Source: Smallanthus sonchifolius (lineage: Eukaryota > Streptophyta > Magnoliopsida > Asterales > Asteraceae). Taken from it: a DNA stretch of 64,000 bases. Numbering within the stretch: position 1 is the stretch's first letter; each line of letters begins with the position of its first letter. A program made the position numbers and the translations under genes. Of this stretch, positions 12,631-24,000 are shown piece after piece. Under the pieces are notes generated by a model. The model saw only the letters and a program-made list of their open reading frames with translations, was not told the origin of the DNA and did not search any database. Where the stretch lies: contig CM042040.1 of assembly GCA_023525975.1 (NCBI GenBank), positions 57,071,486-57,135,485 on the forward strand. The letters run 5' to 3'.

Positions 12631-12678
12631 TACCAGGATTCATTTCTTTAACGAGGAAAGTCTTCTGGTGTAAGATAA

Positions 12679-13887
12679 TGATCGGTGTCGAAGGGACCGG
12701 TCAAAGATAAAGAATTAGAGTGTCCTAATCACCTTAAACTAGTTAGGGTATGAAGGGTGTCGAACCACGAAGAGTTTGTGGCCGGTGCTTAACTTTAATT
12801 AACAATGTGATTTATGAAGTTGCAATGGGTCTTTCTGACCAAACACAAGCAATGATTGAGGTGAAATTAACAAATCCAACAAGCAATGATTATCAACTAG
12901 CAAAACGATCACGAGTAATCAAGTAGCAAATAAACGGTTTAAGTTGTAAACAATAATTAAAAAGGAATCACACCCGGGTTTCAAGTTCACAAGTAATTAG
13001 GGATTATCACACCAACATATGAGTTCAAACAATCAAATGGTTATCCAAATCTAACCAAGAACATCAACATTCATACATCATCGGCAAATAGTGTAAAACA
13101 ATATTCACGAATGAAATCGAGACAAATGTATGCAATATAGAATTAGATTAATCAATAGATTCAACACAAATCAAAGTTCATAGCAATTATCATCTAACGG
13201 GGTCAATGGTGCAAGAATTTATCGACTCCCGTGAGTTCATAACCATACTAAACACAAAGATTCAAGTGTTTCAAACCAAACGATTACAAGAATTGTTTCT
13301 CAAAGCTAGCACATGATAAAACCCTAAAAACTTACAAACAATCCACCCGGGAATGATTACCGGTGGATTAGCCGCTCATGGTTGTGGAATTCATCTTCGA
13401 TTCTTCAATTTCTTGATACCGATCTTCACTAATATGTTTCTAGCCTCCCAAAATCGCCCAAAACTGTTGTTCAAAAGATGATTTCGAATTTGGGGAAGAA
13501 ACCCCCACTTAAACTCTCAAAATCGGCAGTTTCCCGAAAATCCGCGTCAAAATAACGCAACCAGCGTAAGCTTACGCTTGTATGGCGTAAGCTTACGCCG
13601 CAACACAGAAGCCTGCTGTGAATGAACTGGTTAGGCGTAGGCCTACGCTGGGCGGCGTAGGCTTACGCTAGGTGGCGTAGGCTTACGCTGGATCCTGGGT
13701 TTCTGCCCCGTTTTCTCTGTGTCTCTTCCGACTCTTGTATCTCTCACTTAATATCTTTCAAAATCATACTTTAAGCTTTCAACACCTACACATGCATAGC
13801 TACACAAAACTTTTGTATTCCACATGTTAATTTACATAAATATAACATGTTACACCCTTTAATGCATAAAACTTTGGTCGCTTATCA
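12679..13887 (-). repeat. 3' LTR of the Athila element
   Basis: It runs from TGATCGGTGTCG to CGCTTATCA (TGAT...ATCA ends), 1209 bp. It carries a five-unit palindrome cluster at 13563-13690. The first 300-odd bp, read on the minus strand from 13887, are homologous to the LTR of the nested element at 17192-18258. Confidence 0.95.
13563..13690. repeat. Palindromic unit cluster in Athila 3' LTR (5 units)
   Basis: Five 14-bp self-complementary units occur: GCGTAAGCTTACGC twice, GCGTAGGCCTACGC once and GCGTAGGCTTACGC twice. The first two are separated from the last three by about 40 nt. The first unit extends to the perfect 16-bp palindrome AGCGTAAGCTTACGCT. Confidence 0.9.
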
Positions 13888-14890
13888 CATCCCCACACTT
13901 GAGTTTTGCTTGCCCTCAAGCAAAGTCTTTTGCTTCAAATCCACATTACAAATTCTCAAATAATTGTTTTAACTAAACATAAGCTAAGGTCCAAGGTCAT
14001 GCAAAATTCATAAGAATTATACTCTCAACAGATTTACAATCCAACAAACCATCGATGAGTTTTTAAACAAAAGGAAATATTGGAATGCGCTTAACTCATA
14101 TCTAGTTATGGCTTTGCATGCACACACCCCTCACAATCAATCACTCCCCTCGGTTTCATATCTGGACTAGCGATGATGTGCTAGTATTTTTCACTCAAAC
14201 CCAAACAATGAACCACATTATCATAAGTTTGCATATTGATCACATCTCCACCTACTAACACAACTAAAAAGCACAAAGCAAAAGGTCTTTTGAGGGTTGT
14301 AATGTAAGCTAGGGTTACGGGTATGGATAAGGATTTTTAAAGTGGCTAAAGGTGAGTGGAATTCAACTAATGAAACTACAAATCAATCCTAAAACTTTCA
14401 AATCTCTACTATGGGTATAAATGACCCATCAACACTAAAATTCTTATTTCTTCAAACTATCAAATGAAACTTGGGTTAAATTGACCCAATAACATCTTTT
14501 ATTATAATTCAAACTAATACTCAAAACCTTTTGGGCACATGTTGACCCAATACTATTTTTGTATTTCTTTTTCACGCCTTTTTTTTTTCCAATTGCAACC
14601 GCAACTTCAATAATCTAAGTTAATTGAAATCCAACTCACTGGTTTAAAAAGAAAAGGCTAAAAAGGTGAATGGGCTAATGTTATGGGTTTTGTCAAAAGA
14701 AAAGGTATAGGCTCAGAATGACATCTAGTGGATATTAACGGGTAAGAGTATAAAAATGGCTAAAAATAAAAGCGGTTTTTCCTAATGCCTTTATCATCTT
14801 TGTGCAATCAATTGGTTCAAGGTCTCAACATGTATCAACACTATGCAAGTTCTAAAATGTGAAACAAAGTGGCCAACCACTCAAATAAGA

Positions 14891-14936
<46 letters not shown>

Positions 14937-15471
14937 ATTTGGCTCAAAATCTCACAAAAACTGTGGGAAAAGGTTACCGACATGTGCATGCAAACCGTCA
15001 CCTTCAATTTTGTTACTCCCGACTCCAACATTTCCAATTTTTAATATATATATATTTTTTTAAACATTTGTTGGAAAAACTTAATCAAGTAACTTAATGA
15101 ATTAACCATGACCAAAGACCTCTACCAAACACTTTGCAAAACAATTATCAAAAAATTTGTATGGTTTCCAAGATTTTTCACATCCCCACACTTGAACCTT
15201 ACATTGTCCCAATGTAAATAGTTATGAAATATAAAAGTGTGGTTTGTGGGTGCAAAACATCCAATACCCAATATCTCCAAATATCCAACTCAAAGATTAC
15301 CATAACCATAAGCACCAACCCAAGCATCACCCAAGACAAACACAAAACAAAATAACAAACTAACCTAAAACACACAAAGCACACCAAAACAATTAAATAA
15401 AATAGTTCAAATTTTTGCAAGAAATAAGTAAAAGTAAAAGTACGTGGACCTGTTCGACATGCTCAACAACA
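13888..15471 (-). other. Athila 3' untranslated region with polypurine tract
   Basis: Adjacent to the LTR, 13888-13899 reads on the minus strand AGTGTGGGGATG, the polypurine tract priming plus-strand DNA. A second AAGTGTGGGGATG copy sits at about 15180-15192. The rest is non-coding and includes a long (TA)n run at 14892-14934. No gene was seen. Confidence 0.7.
14892..14934. repeat. (TA)n microsatellite
   Basis: An uninterrupted alternating AT run of about 43 bp lies in the Athila 3' untranslated region. Short predicted peptides rich in Tyr-Ile from this run are artefacts. Confidence 0.95.
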
Positions 15472-17191
15472 TCAGGCAACGCTGTCCTCATCATCATCTT
15501 CCTCCTCCTCATCATCTTCCTCCTCATCATCATCGGCATCATCATTGCCTGGCTTGTAAGGCCAGTATGTTTCCGGCCTAGCTTCATATGGCTCCTGCTG
15601 TAACGGTTGACCAAAAACTGACTCATATAATGATCGAGTCATATCTCTCATATTATTCAGACCTCCTTGAGCCGCTCCACTCGCGCCTTGCCCACTTGCA
15701 TCCGATATTGGGTACGGCGCCACCCACTCAGAATGATGACTCTGTGGGTAGCGCTGGTATGTATCGCCCATGTCATAAGGATTCAAAGACTCCCAATCAG
15801 TAGGGGTTGGATGCGAAGAATATGGTACGCCCTGATGGTAATCATTGTAGTGGCGCACTTCTTCGTTGTCCCTAAAATTTCTGTTTATCTCCTCCTCTTG
15901 GGCCCACATCATCCCCCTTCTAAATCTCCTATCTTCCTCCAGGTTCTGTGTTTGCCTATCAAACATTATACGCGAGGCCTCCTCCCAATTAGGATAACTT
16001 GTCTGGCGAGCCTGCTCTATTAGTTCCGTGAAGGGTTTACTGTAATCAGCACCATACCCAAATCCGTGCTCGAATCCATAACTTGCACCACTTGTCCCTA
16101 TATTTGGTCCTGTGGGATTAATCTCTTCATCTTCCAAGTTCATTTCTTCCTCCTCCGACACATCACTTCTCAATTCCTCCAAAAACCTCGCAGTGGTGGT
16201 ATCAGTCAACACATGAGTTCTTGCTGTCAACTCATATCTCCAACTTCCTTGTTGCAAAGACCTTATGGTGTAAGGTTTATGTTTGATTTTTAACACTGCC
16301 GGTCTTCGTGGCAAAACCTTTGCCCATTTAAGGAACTTTGATAACAACCGACAATGAGGAATAACCATCCTCTCTCTTTCTTCACGTGACTCCCAAATAT
16401 TCCACATGATCAAATGTTTAGATGACATAATTGGGGAACCCGTCAATAGCGCATGTAGAACCATAACTTCATAGAAACGCACCTTGGTCTTATCCCCCGT
16501 TCTCGGGACCACGTTCAATGTTACAAATATCAGCAACAACTTGGGAAGTGGCTTCAACATATCTCTTCTCAATACTAATCGGAAAACATCACAATCTTCT
16601 TCCACCGCAAAAAGGGTTCTTATCATGTTTTCCCACATTGTCTCCTGGATCACGTGAGCCTTCAACTTATCATCAGATATATACTCATAAGGTTCGTTAT
16701 TCTCTGCTCCAGAGTCAAAGTGGGCAATCTTGTCAATAGTCTGAAACGACAGGTCTGCTTGTTTCCCATTCACTGTACCCCTCAAAATTGTCGTTTGGGG
16801 CGGGTTATTTCCTTCAATTCGTTGAAGAGTCGACATCCACTCCAGAATTGCCTCACCATACACATCATCAATCCCATCATAATGGAACGCAAGACTCTCT
16901 TCCCAACCAAGCCGTCGAAAACAGTTAACAACCCCATATATCTCGAAATCCGGCTCATGGATCTGCTTTTCACAAGCGAATAACGATTCAAATCCACCAG
17001 CCGGGTTTTTCACCTTGTCCATATATAAATCCTTCTGCTGCGGATATGGGAAAGATGATAATCTCACCGGTTTCTTCCATGTTGTGGGTCCAAGTTCCTC
17101 TTCAGATTCATGGGCACTCTCTTCCTCACTTCTTTCGTGCGGAACAACAGTGTTTCGTGCCCTCTTTGACCTACTCCTTGATGATGACTCA

Positions 17192-18258
17192 TGATCGCGG
17201 TGTCAAGGTCAATCAAAAACATTTATAAAAACTACTACGTATCTACCTTAGACTGTAGACAGGGAAGTAGGGTTGTCGAATCCACAGGGAATCAGTGGAA
17301 AGTTCAATTGTTTAGATTAACAAATTAGAATAAAAACACACAGATTAGATAAAGATGTAACCTCCTCCAAACTTCAGGTTCTAGGTTTCACATAAAATTC
17401 AGTTGTTCAATTGGACACCACATAGACATAGTGTTGGAAAATTAGTTGAAACAGTAATTGAAGACATATTCTTTGTCAGAAAACCCATACAACTAGTTTC
17501 GTCACAAACCAGTATAATTCAATCACCCAATTTATGAATGCCAAGTTACCCCCTTTAGTCACCCAACCCTGCTACTAGGTTTTGTCATCAACCGAACAAG
17601 ATCGTAAAGCAAGTAAACTCAAAGCATAATCATAAACTGTTTAAATCAACTAATACATCAATCTCTCAAGTTATTGTCAGAAACTAACAAGATCCAAACA
17701 TGAATAAACTGAATCAAATACAAAAACCTATACGAACCGTCCGCCTGGAGGAAGCCACAAGTGAATCACCCACTCATGGTGAGGGAGATCATCTTCAATC
17801 TTCAAGTCGGTGTGTGAATCCTCCCAAAATCGCCTAAAAATGTGAGGTAAGAGATGGATCTCCATTTGGGGAAGAAACCCCCAATAAAACCTAAAAATCG
17901 GCTGTTTCCCCGAAGTTCCGCGTCTGAGACGCACCCAGCGTAGGCTTACGCTGGGAGGGCGTAGGCTTACGCCGGGCCTCTGATGTGGCTGTGAAGAAAA
18001 TGCTCAGGCATAGGCTTACGCTGATGGGGCGTAAGCTTAAGCTGGTGGCGTAGGCTTACGCTGGGCATGTATTTTGCCCCGTTTTCTCCGTGTCTCTTCC
18101 GACTCTTGTATCTCTCGCCTAATATCTTCCAAACTCATACTTTAAGCGTCCAAAACCTGCACATGCACAGCTACACAAAACCTTTGTATTCCACATATTA
18201 ATTTGCATAAATATAACATATTGCACCTTTTAATACATGAAACTTTGGCCACTTATCA
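17192..18258 (-). repeat. 3' LTR of the non-autonomous element
   Basis: 1067 bp from TGATCGCGGTGTCAAGG to GCCACTTATCA. It includes a five-unit palindrome cluster at 17936-18064. It pairs with 20579-21626. Confidence 0.95.
17936..18064. repeat. Palindromic unit cluster (5 units) in 3' LTR of the non-autonomous element
   Basis: Two GCGTAGGCTTACGC units, a spacer containing CCTCTGATG, then GCATAGGCTTACGC, GCGTAAGCTTAAGC and GCGTAGGCTTACGC. Two units have lost symmetry by single substitutions. Confidence 0.88.
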
Positions 18259-19176
18259 TATCCCCACACTTACTCTTTTGCGTCCCGAAAAAGAATTATG
18301 CAATAGAATCATAATTGAAACCTGCTCTCATAATCTCATACAATTAAAACATAATCACGCATTGACTGTAACAATTGGTATTTCTATCCGACTAAACCCA
18401 ACCACCGATCTATTGAGCCCCCGATTATGTGATCTACTATCCTATTTATTAACAAGCAACAGTTTCTCTATGGGTCTTACATTCAGGAAGCTACAACTTA
18501 GTCTAATCCCATCTCAAAGTCATGTTTAGGCACGGGTTAAACCTTATAGATTTCCCACCACTATAAACACTAATTTACGAGTTTTTGAAAATTATGGGAA
18601 TATGGATCGATGGATGCATGTTTTTGAGCTTTTTATATTATTTTATGAATGAACCTAACCCAGTGGTGTTTCAATCATGCTGGAACACGATATATGACAC
18701 GTAGGCTGCAGTTCTTAAGCCATGAAGTACATAAGCTTCGGAGCATGGGTGTATCCTTCAAGTCACCATCCCGAAGGGAAACACGTACTCCTAACTTAGT
18801 CATCCAATATTGATCACTTAAGTCCCGCCCATGGGTGTATCCTTCAAGTCACTATCCCAAAAGGAAACACGTAGGCTGAACTCAAGCTCTCAATTTTGTT
18901 TAATTAAGCTCATGCAAGATGGATTATGGATTGCGGGCGTCACCAATTTTCGGATTTATTTTCATAAAAAGAAAGTGGTGTGCCAAGTAATTTTAAAAAC
19001 TTATAAATTTTTGCTTATAGTGGTACCTATCACCCTATGATGACAGTTTCAACCTTGCCGAAGCCCCTAAGATAAGAACCCACAAGACATACTGAATTGA
19101 TTGTCAATTAACCCTAGATACAATATTAGGATATTTAAGCTCTTTAGATCGGTTGGGCCTACCAAAACATTACAAA
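18259..19176 (-). other. 3' non-coding part of the non-autonomous element, with polypurine tract
   Basis: 18259-18270 reads AGTGTGGGGATA on the minus strand, a polypurine tract like that of the surrounding Athila. A direct repeat (ATGGGTGTATCCTTCAAGTC followed by a GGAAACACGTA tail) occurs at 18746 and 18831. No coding sequence was seen. Confidence 0.6.
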
Positions 19177-20373
19177 TCAAACGCGTTTTCTATTTATTAA
19201 CCTCATCCTTACCGTTCCCTCAGCACAGTTAATATTTGCCTGAGCAGTGGCCAAGAACGGTCTACCCAAAATAATAGTTGGCTCTGTGTTCTTGACACAA
19301 TCCAACACCAAGAAATCCACTGGGTAATAAAACTCTCCTACCTTCACAATCACATCCTTTACAATCCCCCGAGGATGTGCGGGAGTCTGATCAGCCAACA
19401 CCACGGTGGTGTTAACTCTCTGTAATGGACCAAATTCATGCTGATCATACAGACTCCCTGGAATTATGCTCACAGATGCTCCAAGATCCAGCAATGCTCT
19501 ATCCAGTTTAATTTCACCTATATGTATAGAAATAATAGGTGTCCCTGGATCTTGGAGTTTTGGGGGAAAGATACCCGTAAACACAGCATTCACATTAGCA
19601 CTTAGCTTTACCTGTTCGGGACATTTGTGCCGTCGTTTACGGGTACTCAAACCTTTCAAGCACTCAACACTATCAGAATTTTCTTTAAGTTCTTTCAAAA
19701 ATGGTAGATTAATTTTATGATTTTCAAATTTCTCCCATCTTTCATCTTGTGTTGGATCACGTTCACTTAACATTGGTGGTAACAAAGCCGAAGGGAATGG
19801 AATTTTCAGAGATTTATTCACATTTTTATTTTTCAGATTATTTTGTGAAATTAAATCCTGATTATGATCAGATTCAGACTCACTATACTCCACCACTCTC
19901 TCTACTACCAGTGGTGGAGTATGTTCAACATCAGAAATATCAGATGAGGGTTGAAGACTTACATCATTTAGGTGTGCGCTGTTTATGGTTTGGGAACTTG
20001 AGGACTGATGTGAACAGCGAGGCTTACCTACTTCCTTGATGAGTGACCCGACAATCCCAGATAGGTTGGCAACTAGATCTACCAAAGCTTGATGAGCTTT
20101 GTCCTGGCTCTCCTGTTGCTGCACCACTGCTTGTATCACTTTGGACATCTCCTTCATATCTGACCGGATGACATCCAGTTCAGATTGATAGTTGTCTTGT
20201 TCAGGTGGCCTGCTTGGGTGGTAGTCTTGGTTGTAATCGTCCTGATAGTTTGGGTACTCAGGACCACCACCATATTGATTGTATCTTGGGCAATCTTGTG
20301 CCCAGTGGCCAGTGATGCCACAGTTGTTGCATGGTTCATAGTAGTCTTGGTCACCATAATAATTACTGTCCAT
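19177..20373 (-). CDS. Gag-protease remnant ORF: CCHC zinc knuckle plus retropepsin
   Basis: The ORF is 398 codons from MDSNYYGDQ (an upstream in-frame ATG at 20400 would add nine residues). A CCHC knuckle, CNNCGITGHWAQDC, lies right at the N-terminus. A Gln-rich coiled-coil-like stretch follows (MKEMSKVIQAVVQQQ), then a Ser/acidic linker. The retropepsin domain has ALLDLGASVSIIPGSLYD (catalytic DLGAS, normal for Athila/Tat elements) and IILGRPFLAT. The frame is open throughout, unlike the equivalent gene in the host element. The capsid is absent: the leader between primer site and ORF is only about 180 nt. I infer a protein that may bind genomic RNA through the knuckle while a relative supplies the particle. 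Confidence 0.85.
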   Translation of the reverse strand: MDSNYYGDQDYYEPCNNCGITGHWAQDCPRYNQYGGGPEYPNYQDDYNQDYHPSRPPEQDNYQSELDVIRSDMKEMSKVIQAVVQQQESQDKAHQALVDLVANLSGIVGSLIKEVGKPRCSHQSSSSQTINSAHLNDVSLQPSSDISDVEHTPPLVVERVVEYSESESDHNQDLISQNNLKNKNVNKSLKIPFPSALLPPMLSERDPTQDERWEKFENHKINLPFLKELKENSDSVECLKGLSTRKRRHKCPEQVKLSANVNAVFTGIFPPKLQDPGTPIISIHIGEIKLDRALLDLGASVSIIPGSLYDQHEFGPLQRVNTTVVLADQTPAHPRGIVKDVIVKVGEFYYPVDFLVLDCVKNTEPTIILGRPFLATAQANINCAEGTVRMRLINRKRV

Positions 20374-20557
20374 GTCAACCTGCACAAATAGCACACCCAA
20401 GTAGTTCTGAACGATAAAAATAAAACAAAATAAACAAAAAAGTAAAAAATAAAAACAAAAGTAAAGAATATCTTTTTGGGTGTTTGAAAGGAAGTTTGAT
20501 AAGAATTAAAATCAACTAAAGACAATAAACTAAAGCAATAGAACTAAGCGCACCGAT

Positions 20558-20575
20558 TCCCCGGCAACGGCGCCA
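20558..20575 (-). other. Primer binding site of the non-autonomous element
   Basis: On the minus strand, three bases after the LTR end, TGGCGCCGTTGCCGGGGA is complementary to the 3' end of tRNA-Asp as known for Athila/Tat-type elements. It is intact. Confidence 0.85.
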
Positions 20576-20578
20576 TTT

Positions 20579-21626
20579 TGATCGCGGTGTCAAGGTCAAT
20601 CAAAAACATTTATAAAAACTACTACGTATCTACCTTAGACTGTAGACAGGGAAGTAGGGTTGTCGAATCCACAGGGAATCAGTGGAAAGTTCAATTGTTT
20701 AGATTAACAAATTAGAATAAAAACACACAGATTAGATAAAGATGTAACCTCCTCCAAACTTCAGGTTCTAGGTTTCACATAAAATTCAGTTGTTCAATTG
20801 GACACCACATAGACATAGTGTTGGAAAATTAGTTGAAACAGTAATTGAAGACAGATTCTTTGTCAGAAAACCCATACAACTAGTTTCGTCACAAACCAGT
20901 ATAATTCAATCACCCAATTTATGAATGCCAAGTTACCCCCTTTAGTCACCCAACCCTGCTACTAGGTTTTGTCATCAACTGAACAAGATCGTAAAGCAAG
21001 TAAACTCAAAGCATAATCATAAACTGTTTAAATCAACTAATACATCAATCTCTCAAGTTATTGTCAGAAACTAACAAGATCCAAACATGAATAAACTGAA
21101 TCAAATACAAAAACCTATACGAACAGTCCGCCTGGAGGAAGCCACAAGTGAATCACCCACTCATGGTGAGGGAGATCATCTTCAATCTTCAAGTCGGTGT
21201 GTGAATCCTCCCAAAATCGCCTAAAAATGTGAGGTAAGAGATGGATCTCCATTTGGGGAAGAAACCCCCAATAAAACCTAAAAATCGGCTGTTTCCCCGA
21301 AGTTCCGCGTCTGAGACGCACCCAGCGTAGGCTTACGCTGGGAGGGCGTAGGCTTACGCCGGGCCTCTGATGCGGCTGTGAAGAAAATGCTCAGGCGTAG
21401 GCTTACGCTGATGGGGCGTAAGCTTACGCTGGGCCTGTATTTTGCCCCGTTTTCTCCGTGTCTCTTCCGACTCTTGTATCTCTCGCCTAATATCTTCCAA
21501 ACTCATACTTTAAGCGTCCAAAACCTGCACATGCACAGCTACACAAAACCTTTGTATTCCACATATTAATTTGCATAAATATAACATATTGCACCTTTAA
21601 ATACATGAAACTTTGGCCACTTATCA
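20579..21626 (-). repeat. 5' LTR of the non-autonomous element
   Basis: 1048 bp. Same ends as 17192-18258. It has a four-unit palindrome cluster at 21324-21434, having one unit fewer than its partner because of an 18-19-bp deletion between units. Confidence 0.95.
21324..21434. repeat. Palindromic unit cluster (4 units) in 5' LTR of the non-autonomous element
   Basis: Two GCGTAGGCTTACGC units, a spacer of about 45 nt with CCTCTGATG, then GCGTAGGCTTACGC and GCGTAAGCTTACGC. It is followed by TTTTGCCCCGTTTTCTCCG, as in the other LTRs. Confidence 0.9.
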
Positions 21627-21675
21627 ACTCACCCACTTTTTCTTTACCCTTGTGAGACTCTTTCGTTCTGACCAT

Positions 21676-22880
21676 TGTTCCTACAATTTCACCAAGCACA
21701 CATAAATCAAAGAATTCACCAAGAATCGAACTTGTAACAATTCTTCATTAATATTGCTAATTGAATTCACTCCATATTAACTTTTTATCATGTGAAAACA
21801 TAATTTCTGCTATTTTCATCAAAACAAGTTTACATGTTGTTTTAAAATTTCAAAATTTCTTCCAAAATCTTAATCAAGTCCTATTCAATTAGTCAACAAC
21901 ATAATTATTTCCAATGCTTCAACAATGGCTTCATTCAAGCCATGAATTCTAACTTAAATCATCCCTCCCAAAGTACACAACAACACAACTACAATGTAAC
22001 CTCAATTCTAATTCGAAAATATGCCTTCAAATAACCAATAATTGTAATACAAACGTACCTTTTGGGTTTAGATGATGATATCTCAAAGAGTGACGGTTAT
22101 TCCTTCCACTACACACAAAAGCCCCAAAAATTTCGAAACCCTAAAATTTCGAGTCTCTCGAATATGGTTGATTCGTTGAATTCCGCTTGGTAGGTTTTAC
22201 TCCTCTTGCAAAGTTATGCAAAAACCCTCAATTAATTTCTGATTTTTGATGGAAGGATGGTGGATTAAGGAAGAAGAAGATTAAGAAGAATGAGGGTTTT
22301 TAGAGAAGAAGATGAAAGAGAAGGGATGGAAGGAAGGTGATAATGAAGAAAGAGGGGAGAGAAAAACGTTTTATTTATTTATTTAATTTTTTTTTTTCGG
22401 ACTTACCTGCTGTCGGACGACTTATCGAGGCAAAATCCCGTTCTAGCGTAGGCTTACGCTGAGGGGGCGTAGGCTTACGCTGCTCCTCTGATGGTTCTGT
22501 TTGCAAAACTCCTTCGGCGTAGGCTTACGCTGTACCGGCGTAGGCTTACACTGACCATGTTTTTGGTCCTTTTTCCGCCTCCCCACTTGAATATGTTTCG
22601 TCCCTGAAACGTCCACATTTGCTGTAATCGCATACTCTCACATTCCTTCGATTCTTGCACAAATTAAACACAAAAAACAACACTTAAAATTAGGTAAAAG
22701 AAGAAAAATACTAAAACATAATTTAAGTAAAAACATCACACAAGCCGGGTTGCCTCCCGGTTAGCGCTAAGTTTATTGTCCTCAGCCCAACACTCCTTCA
22801 TGTTGTTACTCATGCTCGTTCGTCACCAAGCTCAGTAAGAATGCTTCTACTTGGTTTGTCGGCCCATTGATCTCGTTGAG
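21676..22880 (-). other. Spacer between Athila pol and post-pol ORF
   Basis: This holds a GA-rich stretch (22257-22365), a T-run (22388-22399), the internal palindrome cluster (22445-22551) and the end of the pol reading frame near 22750-22880. No further gene was recognised. It is the natural place for a splice acceptor or internal promoter feeding the downstream ORF. Confidence 0.5.
22445..22551. repeat. Internal palindromic unit cluster upstream of the Athila post-pol ORF
   Basis: Four units (GCGTAGGCTTACGC three times, then GCGTAGGCTTACAC) are arranged as pair, spacer with CCTCTGATG, pair, followed by a TTTTTGGTCCTTTTTCCGCC stretch. This mirrors the LTR clusters although the location is internal. 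It sits about 770 bp upstream of the post-pol ORF start. Confidence 0.88.
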
Positions 22881-24000
22881 TTAGAGATATGGCTTCAATC
22901 GGTGACCATTCACAACTTGCCTCAAGTGAACCTCAAAATCTTCAATCTCTATATCTCCATAGTTGCCAACTCGTGTGATTAAAAATGGTCCCGTCCACTT
23001 ACTTTTCAACTTCCCTGGAAAGAATTTCAACCTTGAATTGTAAAGCCACACTCTTTGGCCCACTTCAAACTCTTTCTTCCGAAGCTTGGCATCATGAACC
23101 GCCTTCATCTTGTCCTTGTAAGCGGATGCACAATCATATGCCTCATTCCTCAATTCTTCCAACTCATTTAGACTTAGCTTCCTTTCCTTTCCTGCAACAT
23201 CATAATCCACATTAACCTCTTTGATAGCCCAAAATGCCCGGTGAGCTAACTCTACCGGTAAGTGACAATCTTTTCCATAAACCAATCGGTACGGGGTCGT
23301 GCCAATAGGGGTTTTATAAGCCGTTCGGTAAGCCCATAAAGCATCGGTCAATTTGGTTGACCAATCCTTTCGGTCCGCCCGGACGGTTTTTTGTAAAATA
23401 TCTTTTATTTGCCTATTAGACACCTCCACTTGTCCGCTTGTTTGGGGATGGTAGGGAGTTACTATTCGATGATCCATGCCATACCGTTTTAGTAAATTTG
23501 CCAAATTTAAAGTTTTTGAAATGAGATCCCCCATCACTTATAATGACACGGGGGATACCAAATCTCGAAAAGATGTTTGTTTGGACAAAGTTACACACAA
23601 CGGTATGGTCGTTCGTCTTAGTGGCTATCGCCTCGACCCATTTAGATACATAGTCGACCGCCACCAAGATATACAAATTGCCAAAAGAGTTTGGGAAGGG
23701 TCCCATGAAATCAATTCCCCAAACATCAAAGATGTCAAGGACGATAATCGGGTTCATGGACATTTCGTCTCTTTTGGAGACGCTCCCTAACTGTTGACAT
23801 TTGATGCAATGTTTCGTAAACTCAAACGCATCCTTAAACAGAGTTGGCCGGTAAAGACCACATGAAAGAATTTTGTGTCCTGTCTTTTGGCCACTGAAAT
23901 GGCCTCCACATGCATAAGAGTGCACATGTGCTAGCACACTTGGAATTTCCTCATTTGGCACACATCTTCTAATCATTTGATCCGTTCCCACTTTAAACAA
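22881..24000 (-). pseudogene. Athila integrase (frameshifted)
   Basis: Two minus-strand frames (24000-23416 and 23537-22881) together encode an integrase. The zinc-binding HHCC pattern is visible as HVHSYACGGHFSGQKTGH and CIKCQQLG. The catalytic core has Asp in WGIDFMGPFP, Asp in IISDGGSHF and Glu in SGQVEVSNRQIKDIL. The C-terminal part has GQRVWLYNSRLKFFPGKLKS and the GPFLI/HLRQVVNGHRLKPYL ending. A frameshift after ISDGGSHF, near 23510, separates the second Asp from the Glu. The joining to RNase H is also frameshifted near 24030-24050. Integrase would insert the cDNA, but this copy is not functional. Confidence 0.88.

Larger units (their letters stand above)
10803..12678 (-). mobile_element. 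Remnant interior of the gypsy element, no intact coding
   Basis: This interior sequence follows the LTR and ends at the Athila insertion site; the continuation appears at 30319. No gag or pol motif could be read. It contains two tandem arrays, described separately. It is assigned to the interrupted gypsy element only by position and by the polypurine-like tract next to the LTR. Confidence 0.45.
17192..21626 (-). mobile_element. Non-autonomous Athila-family element with only zinc knuckle and protease
   Basis: It has LTRs 17192-18258 and 20579-21626, with target duplication ACTCA at 17187-17191 and 21627-21631. The interior is only 2.3 kb: primer site, a single ORF (19177-20373) and a 3' non-coding part. 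It lacks capsid, RT, RNase H and integrase, so it must use proteins from a full-length relative. LTR ends, primer site type and polypurine tract match those of the Athila element that surrounds it. The LTRs differ by about seven substitutions plus an 18-19-bp deletion, indicating a recent insertion. Confidence 0.93.
15472..21675 (-). pseudogene. Athila post-pol ORF (env-like position), split by a nested retroelement
   Basis: The frame probably starts with MVRTKESHKGKEKVG at 21675-21632, is interrupted by the element at 17192-21626, and resumes in the same frame at 17186, ending at 15472. Without the insertion it would be an intact frame of roughly 580 residues. The order is a basic/Ser-rich start, an acidic linker (SEEESAHESEEELG), then a folded region with FYEVMVLHALLTGSPIMSSK and MWNIWESREERERMVIPHCR. 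The C-terminus is long, polar and Tyr/Gln-rich, ending in a run of Asp/Glu. This resembles the Athila ORF-1 type family (from memory). Athila and Calypso elements carry an env-like ORF in this place, but I see no signal peptide or clear membrane segment, so an envelope role is unsupported. Only the insertion breaks the frame. Confidence 0.75.

Noticed and set aside
14843..15097. Overlapping open frames rich in Tyr-Ile on both strands
   Set aside because: They are translations of the (TA)n run and its flanks. No family motif is present.
15667..16983. Plus-strand open frames of 60-118 codons opposite the Athila post-pol ORF
   Set aside because: They are shadows of the long minus-strand frame, with no start context, splice signals or family motifs.
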